64,000 nt of DNA from Myxococcales bacterium (GTDB lineage: Bacteria; Myxococcota_C; UBA6777): NCBI GenBank assembly GCA_020632975.1, contig JACKEL010000001.1, positions 1 through 64,000 on the forward strand, in the 5' to 3' direction. The translations under genes and the position numbers were made by a program. The notes under the pieces were generated by a model. The model was not told the DNA's origin, did no database searches, and saw only the letters and a program-made list of their open reading frames with translations. Of the stretch, positions 54,174 through 62,797 are shown piece by piece. The stretch's first letter is position 1. Each line of letters begins with the position of its first letter.

Positions 54174-54697
54174 TTTATCGGGCGCCCCAGATATCCCCTT
54201 TTTATCGGGCGCCCACGGAGGGGCGCCCCTATCCGTCCCGGATATCCCTTCTATCGGGCGCCCACGGAGGGGCGCCCAGATCTGCCCTGGATATCCTTCT
54301 ATCGGCGCCCACGGAGGCGCCCGAATCTGCCCTGATATCCTTCTATCAGGCGCCCACGGAGGAGCGCCTATCTATCCTGCGTATCCCTTTTATCAGGCGG
54401 GCCTCGTGCCCCCCAGAATATGCTGGATATCCCTTTATCGGGCGGGCCTCCGTGCCATCTGTACCAATAATTATCAACTATATGAAAAGATAGGTTATTT
54501 TCGAACATAAAACTTCGTCACATCAGACGATTTTTTTCGCAAACTCCTTGGTTCGGGAAGTCACTTTACAAATCTCGTGATTTTCCAAAGAAGGCTAGTT
54601 TGATTTTTAGCCTCCGTGCCCGCCCCTATTCATCCCGCATTTCCCTTTTATCGGGCGGGCCTCCGTGCCCGCCCCTATCCATCCCGCATTTCCCTTT
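54174..54697. repeat. Hairpin-repeat array 2, interrupted
   Basis: Tandem units of ~45-62 bp have the form GATATCC-CTTTTATC followed by a G/C hairpin. Hairpins with loop ACGGAG occur at 54207-54228 and 54256-54277 (arms GGGCGCCC both sides), 54304-54321 (shortened arms) and 54348-54369 (A/T replacing G/C at the outermost pair). Further right the unit changes to GGGCGGGC-CTCCGT-GCCCGCCC, whose loop is the reverse complement of the first. The array is split by 54457-54610. Confidence 0.85.
54457..54610. mobile_element. Candidate 154-bp insertion flanked by a 10-bp direct repeat
   Basis: CCTCCGTGCC occurs at both 54447-54456 and 54611-54620. Removing the 154 bp and one copy restores an intact GGGCGGGC-CTCCGT-GCCCGCCC hairpin. 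The insert is AT-rich unlike its surroundings and has no obvious terminal inverted repeats or coding frame. A small non-autonomous element with target duplication is one explanation. The alternative is two repeat clusters that simply end in the same unit. Confidence 0.35.
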
Positions 54698-54830
54698 CTT
54701 GATCTCCATCAACCAAGTCGATGATCTCCCACAAATGATTTTGCCGTGAAGGCTCTATGATTTTGTTATCTAAGGCAAAGATCACACCCAAAAGACGTCT
54801 AGACGCAAGAAGAGGGAAGGAGCGAACAGG

Positions 54831-55940
54831 ATGTATTACAGCCGAGGTAAAGTAACGCGCCAAGCGCACGTGGATATCCCCGAAGGAACGGTCGAAGAGG
54901 AGTATGCACGGAAGGGATTTTTTGGCCGCACCTCTCACCTGTATCGCTCGCAGCCTCCTGTGGCGTGGACCCAGATCGAAGGCGACCTGCGTCCAGAGGC
55001 GTTTTGTACAGAAAAGCTGCCAGGCTTGGACCAAAGCGACTACTTAGCAGCTCGTGTACCTTTTCTGACAAATGAGGACGTGACCATCTCGATGTCGCGC
55101 CTCCAAGGTTCGATGCCTTACTACTTCCGCAATGCGGACAACGATGAGATCTTGTTCGTCCACCGCGGCGAAGGAACGATGGAGACAGACTTTGGGCCGC
55201 TCTCTTACGAGAAAGGCGATTACTTGGTGATCCCACGGGGCACGGTTTATCGGCTTCATGCGACACAAGTGACCTCCGCTTTGGTGATCGAGTCGCGGGA
55301 TGAAGTGGAGTTGCCTGAGCGCGGAATCATCGGCCGTCACGCGTTGTTTGATCCTGAGGTGATTAATGTCCCAACGCCAAGCCAAGAGGCTTTCCTCCAA
55401 GAAGAAGGTCCATGGCATCTCAAGATCCAGCGCCAAGGCAAGATCAGTACAGTGACCTACCCTTTTAACCCGATCAATACGGTGGGATGGCGCGGCGATC
55501 TTACAGTCTGGCAGCTGAATGTTCGAGATATCCGACCGATCGCGTCTGAGCGCTACCACTTGCCACCTTCCGCGCACGCCACATTCATGATGCCCCAAGT
55601 GATGATCTGCACCTTTTTGCCGCGCCCATTGGAAACAGGCGATCCTGGCGCGCTCAAGGTTCCTTTCTTCCACTCCAACATCGACTTTGACGAGGTCCTG
55701 TTCTACCACGACGGCGACTTTTTCAGCCGCGCAGGGATCGAACCTGGGATGATCACCTTCCACCCACAAGGCATCCATCACGGCCCTCATCCCGCAGCCA
55801 CCGAAAATATCAAAGACAAGCTGCGCACAGAAGAACAAGCGGTGATGATCGATACAAGACGTCCGTTGTCGATGACAGCGCAAGCCAAACAAATCGCTCT
55901 GCCCAACTACTGGAAAACGTGGATGGACTACGTCAAGTAA
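54831..55940 (+). CDS. hmgA: Homogentisate 1,2-dioxygenase
   Basis: A 369-residue cupin-fold enzyme that opens the ring of homogentisate to maleylacetoacetate using Fe(II) and O2. Diagnostic stretches are YRSQPPVAWTQIEG, MPYYFRNADNDEILFVHRG (cupin core), GDYLVIPRGTVYR, and near the C-terminus NIDFDEVLFYHDGDFFSR with GMITFHPQGIHHGPHP carrying the Fe-binding His and Glu residues. It is shorter than the ~430-residue human or Pseudomonas enzyme and matches the compact bacterial form. GGAAGGAGCG precedes the ATG. It is followed by hppD, the previous enzyme of the pathway. Confidence 0.93.
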   Translation: MYYSRGKVTRQAHVDIPEGTVEEEYARKGFFGRTSHLYRSQPPVAWTQIEGDLRPEAFCTEKLPGLDQSDYLAARVPFLTNEDVTISMSRLQGSMPYYFRNADNDEILFVHRGEGTMETDFGPLSYEKGDYLVIPRGTVYRLHATQVTSALVIESRDEVELPERGIIGRHALFDPEVINVPTPSQEAFLQEEGPWHLKIQRQGKISTVTYPFNPINTVGWRGDLTVWQLNVRDIRPIASERYHLPPSAHATFMMPQVMICTFLPRPLETGDPGALKVPFFHSNIDFDEVLFYHDGDFFSRAGIEPGMITFHPQGIHHGPHPAATENIKDKLRTEEQAVMIDTRRPLSMTAQAKQIALPNYWKTWMDYVK

Positions 55941-56015
55941 GCCAGAGCCTGACAAAGCGATCGTCCCCACCATCCATACGTTGGATAAGACTTTTGAGAA
56001 AAAGAGGAGAGAAGG

Positions 56016-57050
56016 ATGTTTAGCCCTGAGAATCCATGCGGACTTCGCGGAATTGCCTTTGTGGAGTGGAGCAGCCCGGAACCTGAGAAGATGCACGAAA
56101 GCTTCTTAGGCTTTGGCTTTTCCCATCTGCGCAGACACCACGAACGCGCCGTGGACTTGTACCAACAAAATCGAATCTTTTTCCTCCTCAACCATGCACC
56201 TGGCTCTTTTGCAGATCACTTTCAACAAGAGCACGGCCCCTCGATCTGCGGTTTGGGCCTCATGACCGAAGATCCAGAAGATGCGTTTGCAACAGCTGTG
56301 GAGCGCGGAGCACGCCCCTTTGAAGGTCCAGAAAACCAAAAAGCCCTCCAAGCTCCCGCAGTGTACGGGATTGGCGATAGCTTGATCTATTTCGTGAGTG
56401 CAACCTCGCCTTGGTACGAAGCCGAGTATCCCAAACTCGATCAGACCGACTTGATCCATGAGAAGGGCTTTTTGGCGATCGATCACCTCACCAACAACGT
56501 GTACAAGGGCACGATGGAAGAGTGGTCCAACTTCTACAAAGATATCTTTGGCTTCACAGAAGTGCGGACCTTCGACATCCGCGGCCGTAAGACAGGTCTT
56601 CAGTCTTACGCGCTCCAATCGCCTTGTAAGACTTTCTGCATCCCCATCAACGAAGGAACAGAGAGCCGTTCACAGATCGAAGAGTACCTGCGCGAGTACA
56701 AAGGTCCGGGCGTGCAGCACCTTGCGTTTCTGACAAGCGACCTGCTCCAATCGCTTGATCAGCTGGAAGGTTCGGGTATTGAGACCTTGGACATCCACGA
56801 AAACTACTACACAGAAGCCTTCCAACGTGTCCCACAAGTCACCGAAGATCGGGAACATATCAAACGTCACCAAGTGTTGGTGGACGGAGATGAGGATGGC
56901 TACCTCCTCCAGATCTTTACGAAAAACCTCTATGGTCCGATCTTTATCGAATTGATCCAGCGCAAAAATCATAGATCTTTTGGGGAAGGTAACTTTCAAG
57001 CGCTCTTCGAGTCCATCGAACGCGACCAAGAACGCCGCGGCGTGATCTGA
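56016..57050 (+). CDS. hppD: 4-hydroxyphenylpyruvate dioxygenase
   Basis: A 344-residue two-domain VOC-fold enzyme converting 4-hydroxyphenylpyruvate to homogentisate with Fe(II) and O2. Motifs: IDHLTNNV (first Fe His), GVQHLAFLTSD (second Fe His), DGYLLQIFTKN and GPIFIELIQR (Fe Glu), and the classic C-terminal FGEGNFQALFESIE. AGGAGAGAAGG precedes the ATG. It lies 75 bp after hmgA in the same direction and is probably co-transcribed, giving consecutive steps of tyrosine breakdown. Maleylacetoacetate isomerase and fumarylacetoacetase are not in the window. Confidence 0.95.
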   Translation: MFSPENPCGLRGIAFVEWSSPEPEKMHESFLGFGFSHLRRHHERAVDLYQQNRIFFLLNHAPGSFADHFQQEHGPSICGLGLMTEDPEDAFATAVERGARPFEGPENQKALQAPAVYGIGDSLIYFVSATSPWYEAEYPKLDQTDLIHEKGFLAIDHLTNNVYKGTMEEWSNFYKDIFGFTEVRTFDIRGRKTGLQSYALQSPCKTFCIPINEGTESRSQIEEYLREYKGPGVQHLAFLTSDLLQSLDQLEGSGIETLDIHENYYTEAFQRVPQVTEDREHIKRHQVLVDGDEDGYLLQIFTKNLYGPIFIELIQRKNHRSFGEGNFQALFESIERDQERRGVI

Positions 57051-57079
57051 TCTCGGCGCTCCCCACCCCTCCAAGATAC

Positions 57080-58024
57080 CTAAACGATCCGTAAGCCTTC
57101 CAAGCTATCGTAGCTGCGAAGGCTAGCCAGTTCTCTCCAGATCATCGGGTCTTGGAATCCCACGACCCACCACAATCCATCCTTGTTGCCGATCCGATGG
57201 GCATCTCCATCACGAATCGCTTGGGCGCGCGCTTCACACCAACGAAGATAATGTTCCTTGCGCGCCAAACGCACGGATGCATCGAGAGAATATGCAAAGC
57301 GAAAGTTGACGCCCCCGCCGCGAATCTCGTCCGCTCGACTGTGAAACAAGACCCGATCAAGAGAAGCTCCTGCGCCCAAGTGCAGTCGCAAGATCGGCAA
57401 GGCTGGCATCCCATCCCCCCGACAAACGGAGTGGATCACGTAAGGAACCATGCTGACAAACCCTGGTTCCATCGCAGACATCGAAGCCCCCGCAGCACTT
57501 CCTTCCCAAAACACTTGGATCTGTTCGACCAGTCCAGGCAAACCATCTGCGGGAGAAAGTGTGAAGGCTCGTGCGTCAGAAGAAAGCTGTTTGATCCAGT
57601 CGAGCGCTGCACCCACAAGGCGTCGTCCGAGGTCCATCCCTTGGGCTTTTGGGCTGACCGTGGCAGCGATCAGATGCCAAGCACCTCCCTTGGGTCGTGC
57701 GGCCCCCATCAAACCAGAACGCATCTCCAAGAGGTCATCAAAGCGGTCGATCGGGCGAGAGGACCATACCCCCACGATACTCCCCAACCACGGGCCGTTT
57801 GGACGCCCTTCTTCTTTTGCGGCCAAGACAAAGATCGGCCAGTCTCCATCTGCACGCAGCAAAGAAAACCACCGCGTCACCCCCGCAACCGCCCAACTCC
57901 GATGAATCTCCAGAAACGCTTGATAACTCGTCTCGTCCTTGTCGAAATCTTGGAGAGGCACCTCACAGATCCGAATCTCCTTCGACACATCTTCGCGGTG
58001 CCCAAGTCTCAACAGTTCTGTCAT
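57080..58024 (-). CDS. GNAT-like acetyltransferase protein
   Basis: A 314-residue protein with a GNAT-type core: WHLIAATVSPKAQGMDLGRRLVGAALDWIKQ resembles the acetyl-CoA-binding V-x-P-x-x-Q-G-x-G loop, with one Gly replaced (QGMDLG). The C-terminal ~150 residues (VIHSVCRGDGMPALPILRLHLGAGA, YLRWCEARAQAIRDGD) are not recognised and may be substrate-specific. AAGGAGGC precedes the ATG at 58024. The gene converges on hppD. An 8-bp-arm inverted repeat lies 21 bp before its start. Confidence 0.75.
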   Translation of the reverse strand: MTELLRLGHREDVSKEIRICEVPLQDFDKDETSYQAFLEIHRSWAVAGVTRWFSLLRADGDWPIFVLAAKEEGRPNGPWLGSIVGVWSSRPIDRFDDLLEMRSGLMGAARPKGGAWHLIAATVSPKAQGMDLGRRLVGAALDWIKQLSSDARAFTLSPADGLPGLVEQIQVFWEGSAAGASMSAMEPGFVSMVPYVIHSVCRGDGMPALPILRLHLGAGASLDRVLFHSRADEIRGGGVNFRFAYSLDASVRLARKEHYLRWCEARAQAIRDGDAHRIGNKDGLWWVVGFQDPMIWRELASLRSYDSLEGLRIV

Positions 58025-58044
58025 CACAGCCTCCTTATTTCTTT

Positions 58045-58065
58045 TGCTGTGCGCGATGCACAGCA
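58045..58065. promoter_or_regulatory. Perfect inverted repeat upstream of GNAT-like gene
   Basis: TGCTGTGC (58045-58052), loop GCGAT, GCACAGCA (58058-58065) is a perfect 8-bp-arm palindrome lying directly upstream of the ribosome-binding site of the gene that starts at 58024. It could be a repressor operator or a stem-loop in the mRNA leader. No T-run follows on the minus strand that would make it a terminator. Confidence 0.45.
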
Positions 58066-58216
58066 TAAGAAATCTAGGATTGCCAACAGTTTACGGCAAG
58101 AGCATCCCGAAAAGAGTGATTTTGTGTTACAACAAGACCCAACTCCATTCGTCTTACAAAAGAACATCTTTTACGCATCAAAAGACCCTAGATATCGGCC
58201 CGAAAGGATAGATACG

Positions 58217-59368
58217 ATGTCGAAGCTCGCAGAAGGCTCTGTCCAAAAAGCCAAACGCATCTTTGGTTACAAAAAGATGCCTCCCAAAAACCAAGATCCC
58301 GACTATATCCGTTCAAAACAACATAACTTTTGGCACTGGATCAGCGTGATCGGTTATGCCGCGATGCTCTCCACAAGCATCCTTGCATCCGATGGAGTCT
58401 CGCCGATCTTGTTGTTGATGTTCTTTATGCTTTTCACGTCCATCCCCATGCTGCTGAAAAACTGGAAGTTTCTCTTGGTTCTCGCAGCGATCCTTGGATG
58501 TTCAGCAGCTTTTCCCCCGCTCGCACCGCTTTTTGTGATCGTCTTCCTGCTGTTTTATCTACGTCGTCTCTTGATGGTGCTTACACACTGGAAGCCCGTG
58601 TTTGCGGGCTGTCTTCTCTACACTTCTGTGATCTTCGCCCAAGTCTTCATGATCATCGGAACAGAAAGCTTCAAAAAGACCGCAACAGCCGAAGAACTCT
58701 TACAAGTGCGCTTTCTGGTGGCAGTGATCGCCGTCCCCATCGGCATCATGTGTTTTCACTTCGTCTTGCGTTGGCTCTACATGAACCACTACGACACAAA
58801 GATCGCTTTGGGGATCATGGGCGTCTTTCCTCTGCTTTTGCTTGCGTTGATTATGCCGATCCTCAAACTCGACTTTGGCGTCGAAGTCCCAGAGGTCCCC
58901 ACAGAGATCCCACCAGGCGGACTTATTGCAGAAGGAAGCATCCTTGGTGCCCAAGCCACAGCAGGAGAAGCCGCAGCAGAACAGATCGCTTCAGCAAGCG
59001 CCCATGCAAGCGGAGCATCGGGTTTACACGCATCTTTGGAGGGGGCAGAGATCGCAGCGGCCCATCACTCAGCGCTCACAGCGCAAGAAACAGCCGTGGC
59101 AGCGAGCCTTGGGAACGCCAAGACCGCCTCACTCCCACCCAACGCTTCCTTGATGGACGCACATGCAACAGAACAAGTGGTGTTCTCCTCGAAGGCGATG
59201 GCTGCTTCACGTTCGGCGTCTCTGCCGCCTGAGCACGAGCTTCCACAGCAAGGACCATCCGCCTCTATGGACGACAGCGTATCAGAGACTGTAGGGGATC
59301 TTTTTGAAGAGATTGTAGAAGAGATCGTAGACAACAGTTTCCGCAAACCAAGCGAATCCCCCGCTTGA
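58217..59368 (+). CDS. Polytopic membrane protein with Ala/Ser-rich tail
   Basis: A 383-residue inner-membrane protein. A basic cytoplasmic N-terminus (SKLAEGSVQKAKRIFGYKKM) is followed by six or seven hydrophobic segments between residues ~38 and ~215 (e.g. PILLLMFFMLFTSIPMLL, LFVIVFLLFYL, IALGIMGVFPLLLLALIM). The remaining ~165 residues are Ala/Ser/His-rich and soluble, ending in an acidic EEIVEEIVDNSF. I recognise no family. The frame extends upstream but codon content and the start context place the gene at the ATG at 58217. Confidence 0.7.
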   Translation: MSKLAEGSVQKAKRIFGYKKMPPKNQDPDYIRSKQHNFWHWISVIGYAAMLSTSILASDGVSPILLLMFFMLFTSIPMLLKNWKFLLVLAAILGCSAAFPPLAPLFVIVFLLFYLRRLLMVLTHWKPVFAGCLLYTSVIFAQVFMIIGTESFKKTATAEELLQVRFLVAVIAVPIGIMCFHFVLRWLYMNHYDTKIALGIMGVFPLLLLALIMPILKLDFGVEVPEVPTEIPPGGLIAEGSILGAQATAGEAAAEQIASASAHASGASGLHASLEGAEIAAAHHSALTAQETAVAASLGNAKTASLPPNASLMDAHATEQVVFSSKAMAASRSASLPPEHELPQQGPSASMDDSVSETVGDLFEEIVEEIVDNSFRKPSESPA

Positions 59369-59439
59369 TCAGCCTCTCCCCCATAGAAGATCTTCGGTTG
59401 TCCAACGAATCCCCACCAAAGTAAGCTCGTGATCGAGAC

Positions 59440-60090
59440 CTATTTTCGGCGATAATGAGACTCAAGGTAACTTTCCACAGCACCCAGTGGATTGTATTCA
59501 TCGATGGGTTGTTTTTGTACTTGGTCGCGATAGACTTGGTACACGTCGTTGTTGACGGAGACACGTGTTTGCGTGGTCCCAACGTCCCGCCATGCCCCTT
59601 CAAAGCGCTGTACAAGCTCTTGTAGAGCCTCTTCTCCCACCAAAGCACGCCGAGCGTTGATCTCAGTTTGCTCGGTCAGCGAGCGACTGTAATTCCCCGG
59701 CCCTTCGGCATCAGTGCGCGCATAAGAGGGAGGAGGAACCCGCCAAGCTTCGAGAAAGGGATTCATCCGCGCCCATGTATTCCACCAGCGGGTCATGGGG
59801 TTGGCTTCGCTGTTGGGCGAAAAGGGATTGACGCCATTTGCGAATCGCGCGGAGCGAAGACGCAGTTGGCTGCCTTCCACAAATGCCTTGATCAGTTCAC
59901 GTCCATAGACGCTGCCCATCGGGGCGACCTGATCCAAGCCTTTTAGTAAAGCAAGCTCCGCCGATTCTTCGACACGACCGTCTGCAGACACACGATGCAT
60001 CAGCTCGCGCGCTGTGGCGGCATTCAATTCGCGCCGTCCAGTGCGAATCTCTTGAATCAGACGATGTAGATTTGGCTGAATATTTGGCAT
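59440..60090 (-). CDS. Companion gene of the Fic protein, unknown function
   Basis: A 216-residue soluble protein, helical at the N-terminus (PNLHRLIQEIRTGRRELNAA) with an acidic loop SADGRVEESAEL that could be a Ca-binding or TerB-like turn. The middle is Trp/Pro/Asn-rich (RWWNTWARMNPFLEAWR). The C-terminal third is a helical/beta mix ending LESHYRRK. It lies 47 bp downstream of the Fic gene on the same strand, so co-transcription is likely. It may be the Fic target, a chaperone or an antidote. Nothing in the sequence decides. Confidence 0.6.
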   Translation of the reverse strand: MPNIQPNLHRLIQEIRTGRRELNAATARELMHRVSADGRVEESAELALLKGLDQVAPMGSVYGRELIKAFVEGSQLRLRSARFANGVNPFSPNSEANPMTRWWNTWARMNPFLEAWRVPPPSYARTDAEGPGNYSRSLTEQTEINARRALVGEEALQELVQRFEGAWRDVGTTQTRVSVNNDVYQVYRDQVQKQPIDEYNPLGAVESYLESHYRRK

Positions 60091-60137
60091 TATCCATCCA
60101 CCTTTGGGAACACACCCCAAAATCCGTAACAAAACAC

Positions 60138-60767
60138 CTAAGGAATTGAAGGCATTGCGTTGGGCTTGAGGGCCTGCAGCAACCAACGAACCGTAATTTG
60201 AAAAGGTGACATCTCTTTGAGGGTCAACAAACTCACCTCTTCAAACCAATAAGCCAATTCCCTACTCAATGTCCAAAAAGCCTCAGGTGACTTTCCATCA
60301 CAGGGTGGATCGAGGCTCGAAAGAACACTTGCTAACAGACGAGGTGCATCACTTGGAAGATCCAAAGGCGGACGCAACAACGACCACCGCTGCATGAAAA
60401 GATACTGCATCAAATCGACGGCTGTACGCCCATTTCCATTTTCAAATGGGTGGATCGCCATGATACCGTATGCCGCAAACGCACCAACCCACAAGTCGTC
60501 CTCGGGGGTCTTACACGAAGACCACATCGAAGACAATTTTTGGAAAAAGAAGATCAGCAGCGCTGGAATGTCTTCAGGGTGCGGAAAAAAGTGCTGTCCC
60601 GCACATACCGTTACCGTCCTTAATGGCATATGGCTGTCTCTAGCGGCCGCGTGAAGGGCAGCTAGACGACTGAGCACCTCGGGCAAAGGTGGTTGCAAAC
60701 GCGACAACTCCACCAAAAGAGCTTCTCTGGGGTCACCCATCATGATGGCGTTGAGTTGATGAATCAT
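60138..60767 (-). CDS. Fic-family protein with variant motif
   Basis: A 209-residue Fic-domain protein. Residues 106-118 read HPFENGNGRTAVD. The catalytic His and the GNGR phosphate loop are kept, but the acidic Mg-binding position is Asn (N110) and the second Arg of the H-x-F-x-D-G-N-G-R-x-x-R motif is Val (V117). Fic enzymes transfer AMP or related groups from nucleotides to hydroxyls. These changes may alter or weaken nucleotide use. No clear (S/T)xxxE(G/N) inhibitory helix is seen in the protein. GGGAGGTGAG precedes the ATG at 60767. It is followed by the small companion gene. Confidence 0.85.
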   Translation of the reverse strand: MIHQLNAIMMGDPREALLVELSRLQPPLPEVLSRLAALHAAARDSHMPLRTVTVCAGQHFFPHPEDIPALLIFFFQKLSSMWSSCKTPEDDLWVGAFAAYGIMAIHPFENGNGRTAVDLMQYLFMQRWSLLRPPLDLPSDAPRLLASVLSSLDPPCDGKSPEAFWTLSRELAYWFEEVSLLTLKEMSPFQITVRWLLQALKPNAMPSIP

Positions 60768-61009
60768 CTCACCTCCCAAAGGAATCTTCGGCAACGCAAA
60801 AGAGAAGTTTCGGGTAATCCAAAAAGCTCTTATGAATGAAGAAGATAGAAAGAGAAACCAAACACTCGGCTCGAGATATAGATCAATACCGCGTTCGTAT
60901 CCTAGGACGGATTTCTCCTTGCTGTCAAAGGGGGTTGAAAAAAAACCGCTTTTCTTTTCAAGGGCCCTCCTCCCTCAAGATGCCCACACTCCGAAACTTC
61001 AGAAGGTGC

Positions 61010-62386
61010 TCAAGAAAAAGAAGAAAGTTCGATCTGATGGGCTTCCAAAAATGGCCGCATCTTCTGTTCGAGCAGGGACTCCGCCAACCCAAGATCCACT
61101 TGTTCTGCGCTGTCGAGATGTTCGCACAACTCGCGCAAGATCGCTTGTTGGATCAAGCCAGCCTCAAAAGCCCGTCGATAGGGGATCAAGCTGTGTGTCA
61201 CCATCGAATAACGCGAGAGGTACAGCGTAGGAAAGCGACGCCCCAAGATCCCTTCGACCTCTTTTTGCAGCAAGAACTGCGCGTCGCCCACGCTATCGCG
61301 CATCTCCACAAAGTTTTCCAACGCCATCGCAGCGATCGCATCACCATTGGGCTTTCGCTCTTTGGTGTAGGCTTCGAAAAGTGCCGACCGTGGGGCATCT
61401 TGCATGGCATTCATCAGATCATCCAAGACCAAGCAATCTTCGAATCCACAGTTCATCCCTTGGCCAAAGAACGGCACCACACCGTGAGCAGCGTCTCCCA
61501 ACAGCAAGACGCGATCTCCTACATGCCAAGGCTCGCAGTAGACGGTCCCCAAAAGACCGACAGGATGGGCCTGGAACTCTTCAAGAAGATGCGGCATCAG
61601 TGGGATGGCATCAGCATAGTAGCTTTGAAAATACGCCATGATCGACGCAGGATCTTGAAGCTGCTCAAAGCTGCGTTCACCTGCGTTGGCGAGGTACAAC
61701 GTCACCGTCATGCTCCCATCGAGGTTGGGCAAGGCCATCAGCATGTGCTCACCACGTGGCCAGATGTGCAAAGCCCGCTTCTCGATCAAGTAGCTCCCAC
61801 TAGGGCCAGCAGGAATCAACAGTTCTTTGTAGCTATGCGACAAAAAGTCCACACGATCGGTCAAATGCCCCTGTTCCACAAGCGAACGACGAACCGCAGA
61901 GCCCGCACCATCCGTTGCAAAGATCTGCTCGGCTTCGACCTCTGCGCCTGAAAAGACAAGACGCCCAGTCTCCACGTCCACAGACCGAAGCTCCTGATCA
62001 AAGTGCAGCACAGCCCCCGCTTGCTCGGCATAATCCATCAAAGCACAGTTGAGTTGCGCCCGTGAGACCGAGTAATTGCAGTCTGTATCGTCCTTGCTAT
62101 AGGACTGGTAGGTAAGCTCCCCCTGAAGATCGTGTATCATCCGACCAAAAACGGGCACCGTGATATCCAACACGGCTTCTCTCAGTCCCACGCGTTCCAA
62201 CGCCGCGAGACCACGAGAGGTCACGATCAAGTTGATGGAACGCCCCCCATCCAAGGACATCTTGCGCATATCAGGTCGCTTTTCAAAGACATGCACTGCA
62301 AGACCACGGCGCCGCAAAAAGATCGCCAACAACGACCCCACAAGCCCCGCTCCAACTATCACCGCTTCGTGCCGCTCCAAATGCAT
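61010..62386 (-). CDS. kmo: Kynurenine 3-monooxygenase
   Basis: A 458-residue FAD-dependent aromatic hydroxylase converting kynurenine to 3-hydroxykynurenine with NADPH and O2. It has the N-terminal FAD site VIVGAGLVGSLLAIFL, the family-specific SLDGGRSINLIVTSRG and YSVSRAQLNCALM, and GDAAHGVVPFFGQGMNCGFED, the FAD ribityl-binding motif of this group. The C-terminus (RAFEAGLIQQ…) fits KMO. GGAGGCTGA precedes the ATG. It is the only kynurenine-pathway gene in the window. Confidence 0.92.
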   Translation of the reverse strand: MHLERHEAVIVGAGLVGSLLAIFLRRRGLAVHVFEKRPDMRKMSLDGGRSINLIVTSRGLAALERVGLREAVLDITVPVFGRMIHDLQGELTYQSYSKDDTDCNYSVSRAQLNCALMDYAEQAGAVLHFDQELRSVDVETGRLVFSGAEVEAEQIFATDGAGSAVRRSLVEQGHLTDRVDFLSHSYKELLIPAGPSGSYLIEKRALHIWPRGEHMLMALPNLDGSMTVTLYLANAGERSFEQLQDPASIMAYFQSYYADAIPLMPHLLEEFQAHPVGLLGTVYCEPWHVGDRVLLLGDAAHGVVPFFGQGMNCGFEDCLVLDDLMNAMQDAPRSALFEAYTKERKPNGDAIAAMALENFVEMRDSVGDAQFLLQKEVEGILGRRFPTLYLSRYSMVTHSLIPYRRAFEAGLIQQAILRELCEHLDSAEQVDLGLAESLLEQKMRPFLEAHQIELSSFS

Positions 62387-62416
62387 TCAGCCTCCATCCA
62401 TGCGCAAGATCGCGCT

Positions 62417-62797
62417 TTATTCCATACTTGTGAGCAGATGACGAAAGATATCCAGATAGCTCACAACACCCAACAATTGCCGTTCATCGTTGACCACAGG
62501 CAAAGAACTCAACTTGTTCTCGACCATCACTTGCATCACTTCTTTCATCGAGCTATCGGGCGAGATCGTCACGGTTTGACCGCGCATCACATCGCTGATC
62601 CACTCATCAAGCTTGGCCTCCAAAGCCTCGCCGTCATCGTGGAGATCGCGATCGCTGACAAAAGCCACCAACGAACCTTCATGCACCACGGGGACATGGC
62701 GAATCCCTGCTGAAAACATCCAGTCGCGCACTTCACGCAAACTGTTATTGACTTGTGCTGTCACAGGCGCAGTGCTCATCAGATCTCGTGCAAACAT
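62417..62797 (-). CDS. CBS-domain protein
   Basis: A 126-residue protein made of two CBS domains in tandem: MFARDLMSTAPVTAQVNNSLREV…VPVVHEGSLVAFVSDRDL and DVMRGQTVTISPDSSMKEVMQ…LPVVNDERQLLGVVSYLDI. Tandem CBS (Bateman) modules bind adenine nucleotides and act as energy or ionic sensors. No effector domain is fused, so it probably works with partner proteins. AAAGGAG precedes the ATG at 62797. It lies 30 bp upstream of kmo on the same strand. Confidence 0.92.
   Translation of the reverse strand: MFARDLMSTAPVTAQVNNSLREVRDWMFSAGIRHVPVVHEGSLVAFVSDRDLHDDGEALEAKLDEWISDVMRGQTVTISPDSSMKEVMQVMVENKLSSLPVVNDERQLLGVVSYLDIFRHLLTSME

Noticed and set aside
53739..54335. Frame running from the lipase 3' end into hairpin array 2
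   Set aside because: Its first part is an alternative frame of the lipase and its second part is repeat-encoded low complexity.
54174..54697. CRISPR-like array
   Set aside because: Units are 45-62 bp, contain palindromes throughout and vary in the stems. There are no constant direct repeats with unique spacers and no cas genes nearby.
57152..58216. N-terminal extension of the membrane-protein frame by 355 residues
   Set aside because: The extension is antisense to the GNAT-like gene and lacks membrane or domain character. The real start is the ATG at 58217.
60920..61009. Possible intrinsic terminator after kmo on the minus strand
   Set aside because: A T-rich run with short complementary TTGAAAA/TTTTCAA arms exists, but the stem is AT-only and too weak to call.
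60836..61951. Plus-strand frame of ~371 residues opposite kmo
   Set aside because: Kynurenine monooxygenase motifs are certain on the minus strand. The opposite frame is a shadow.
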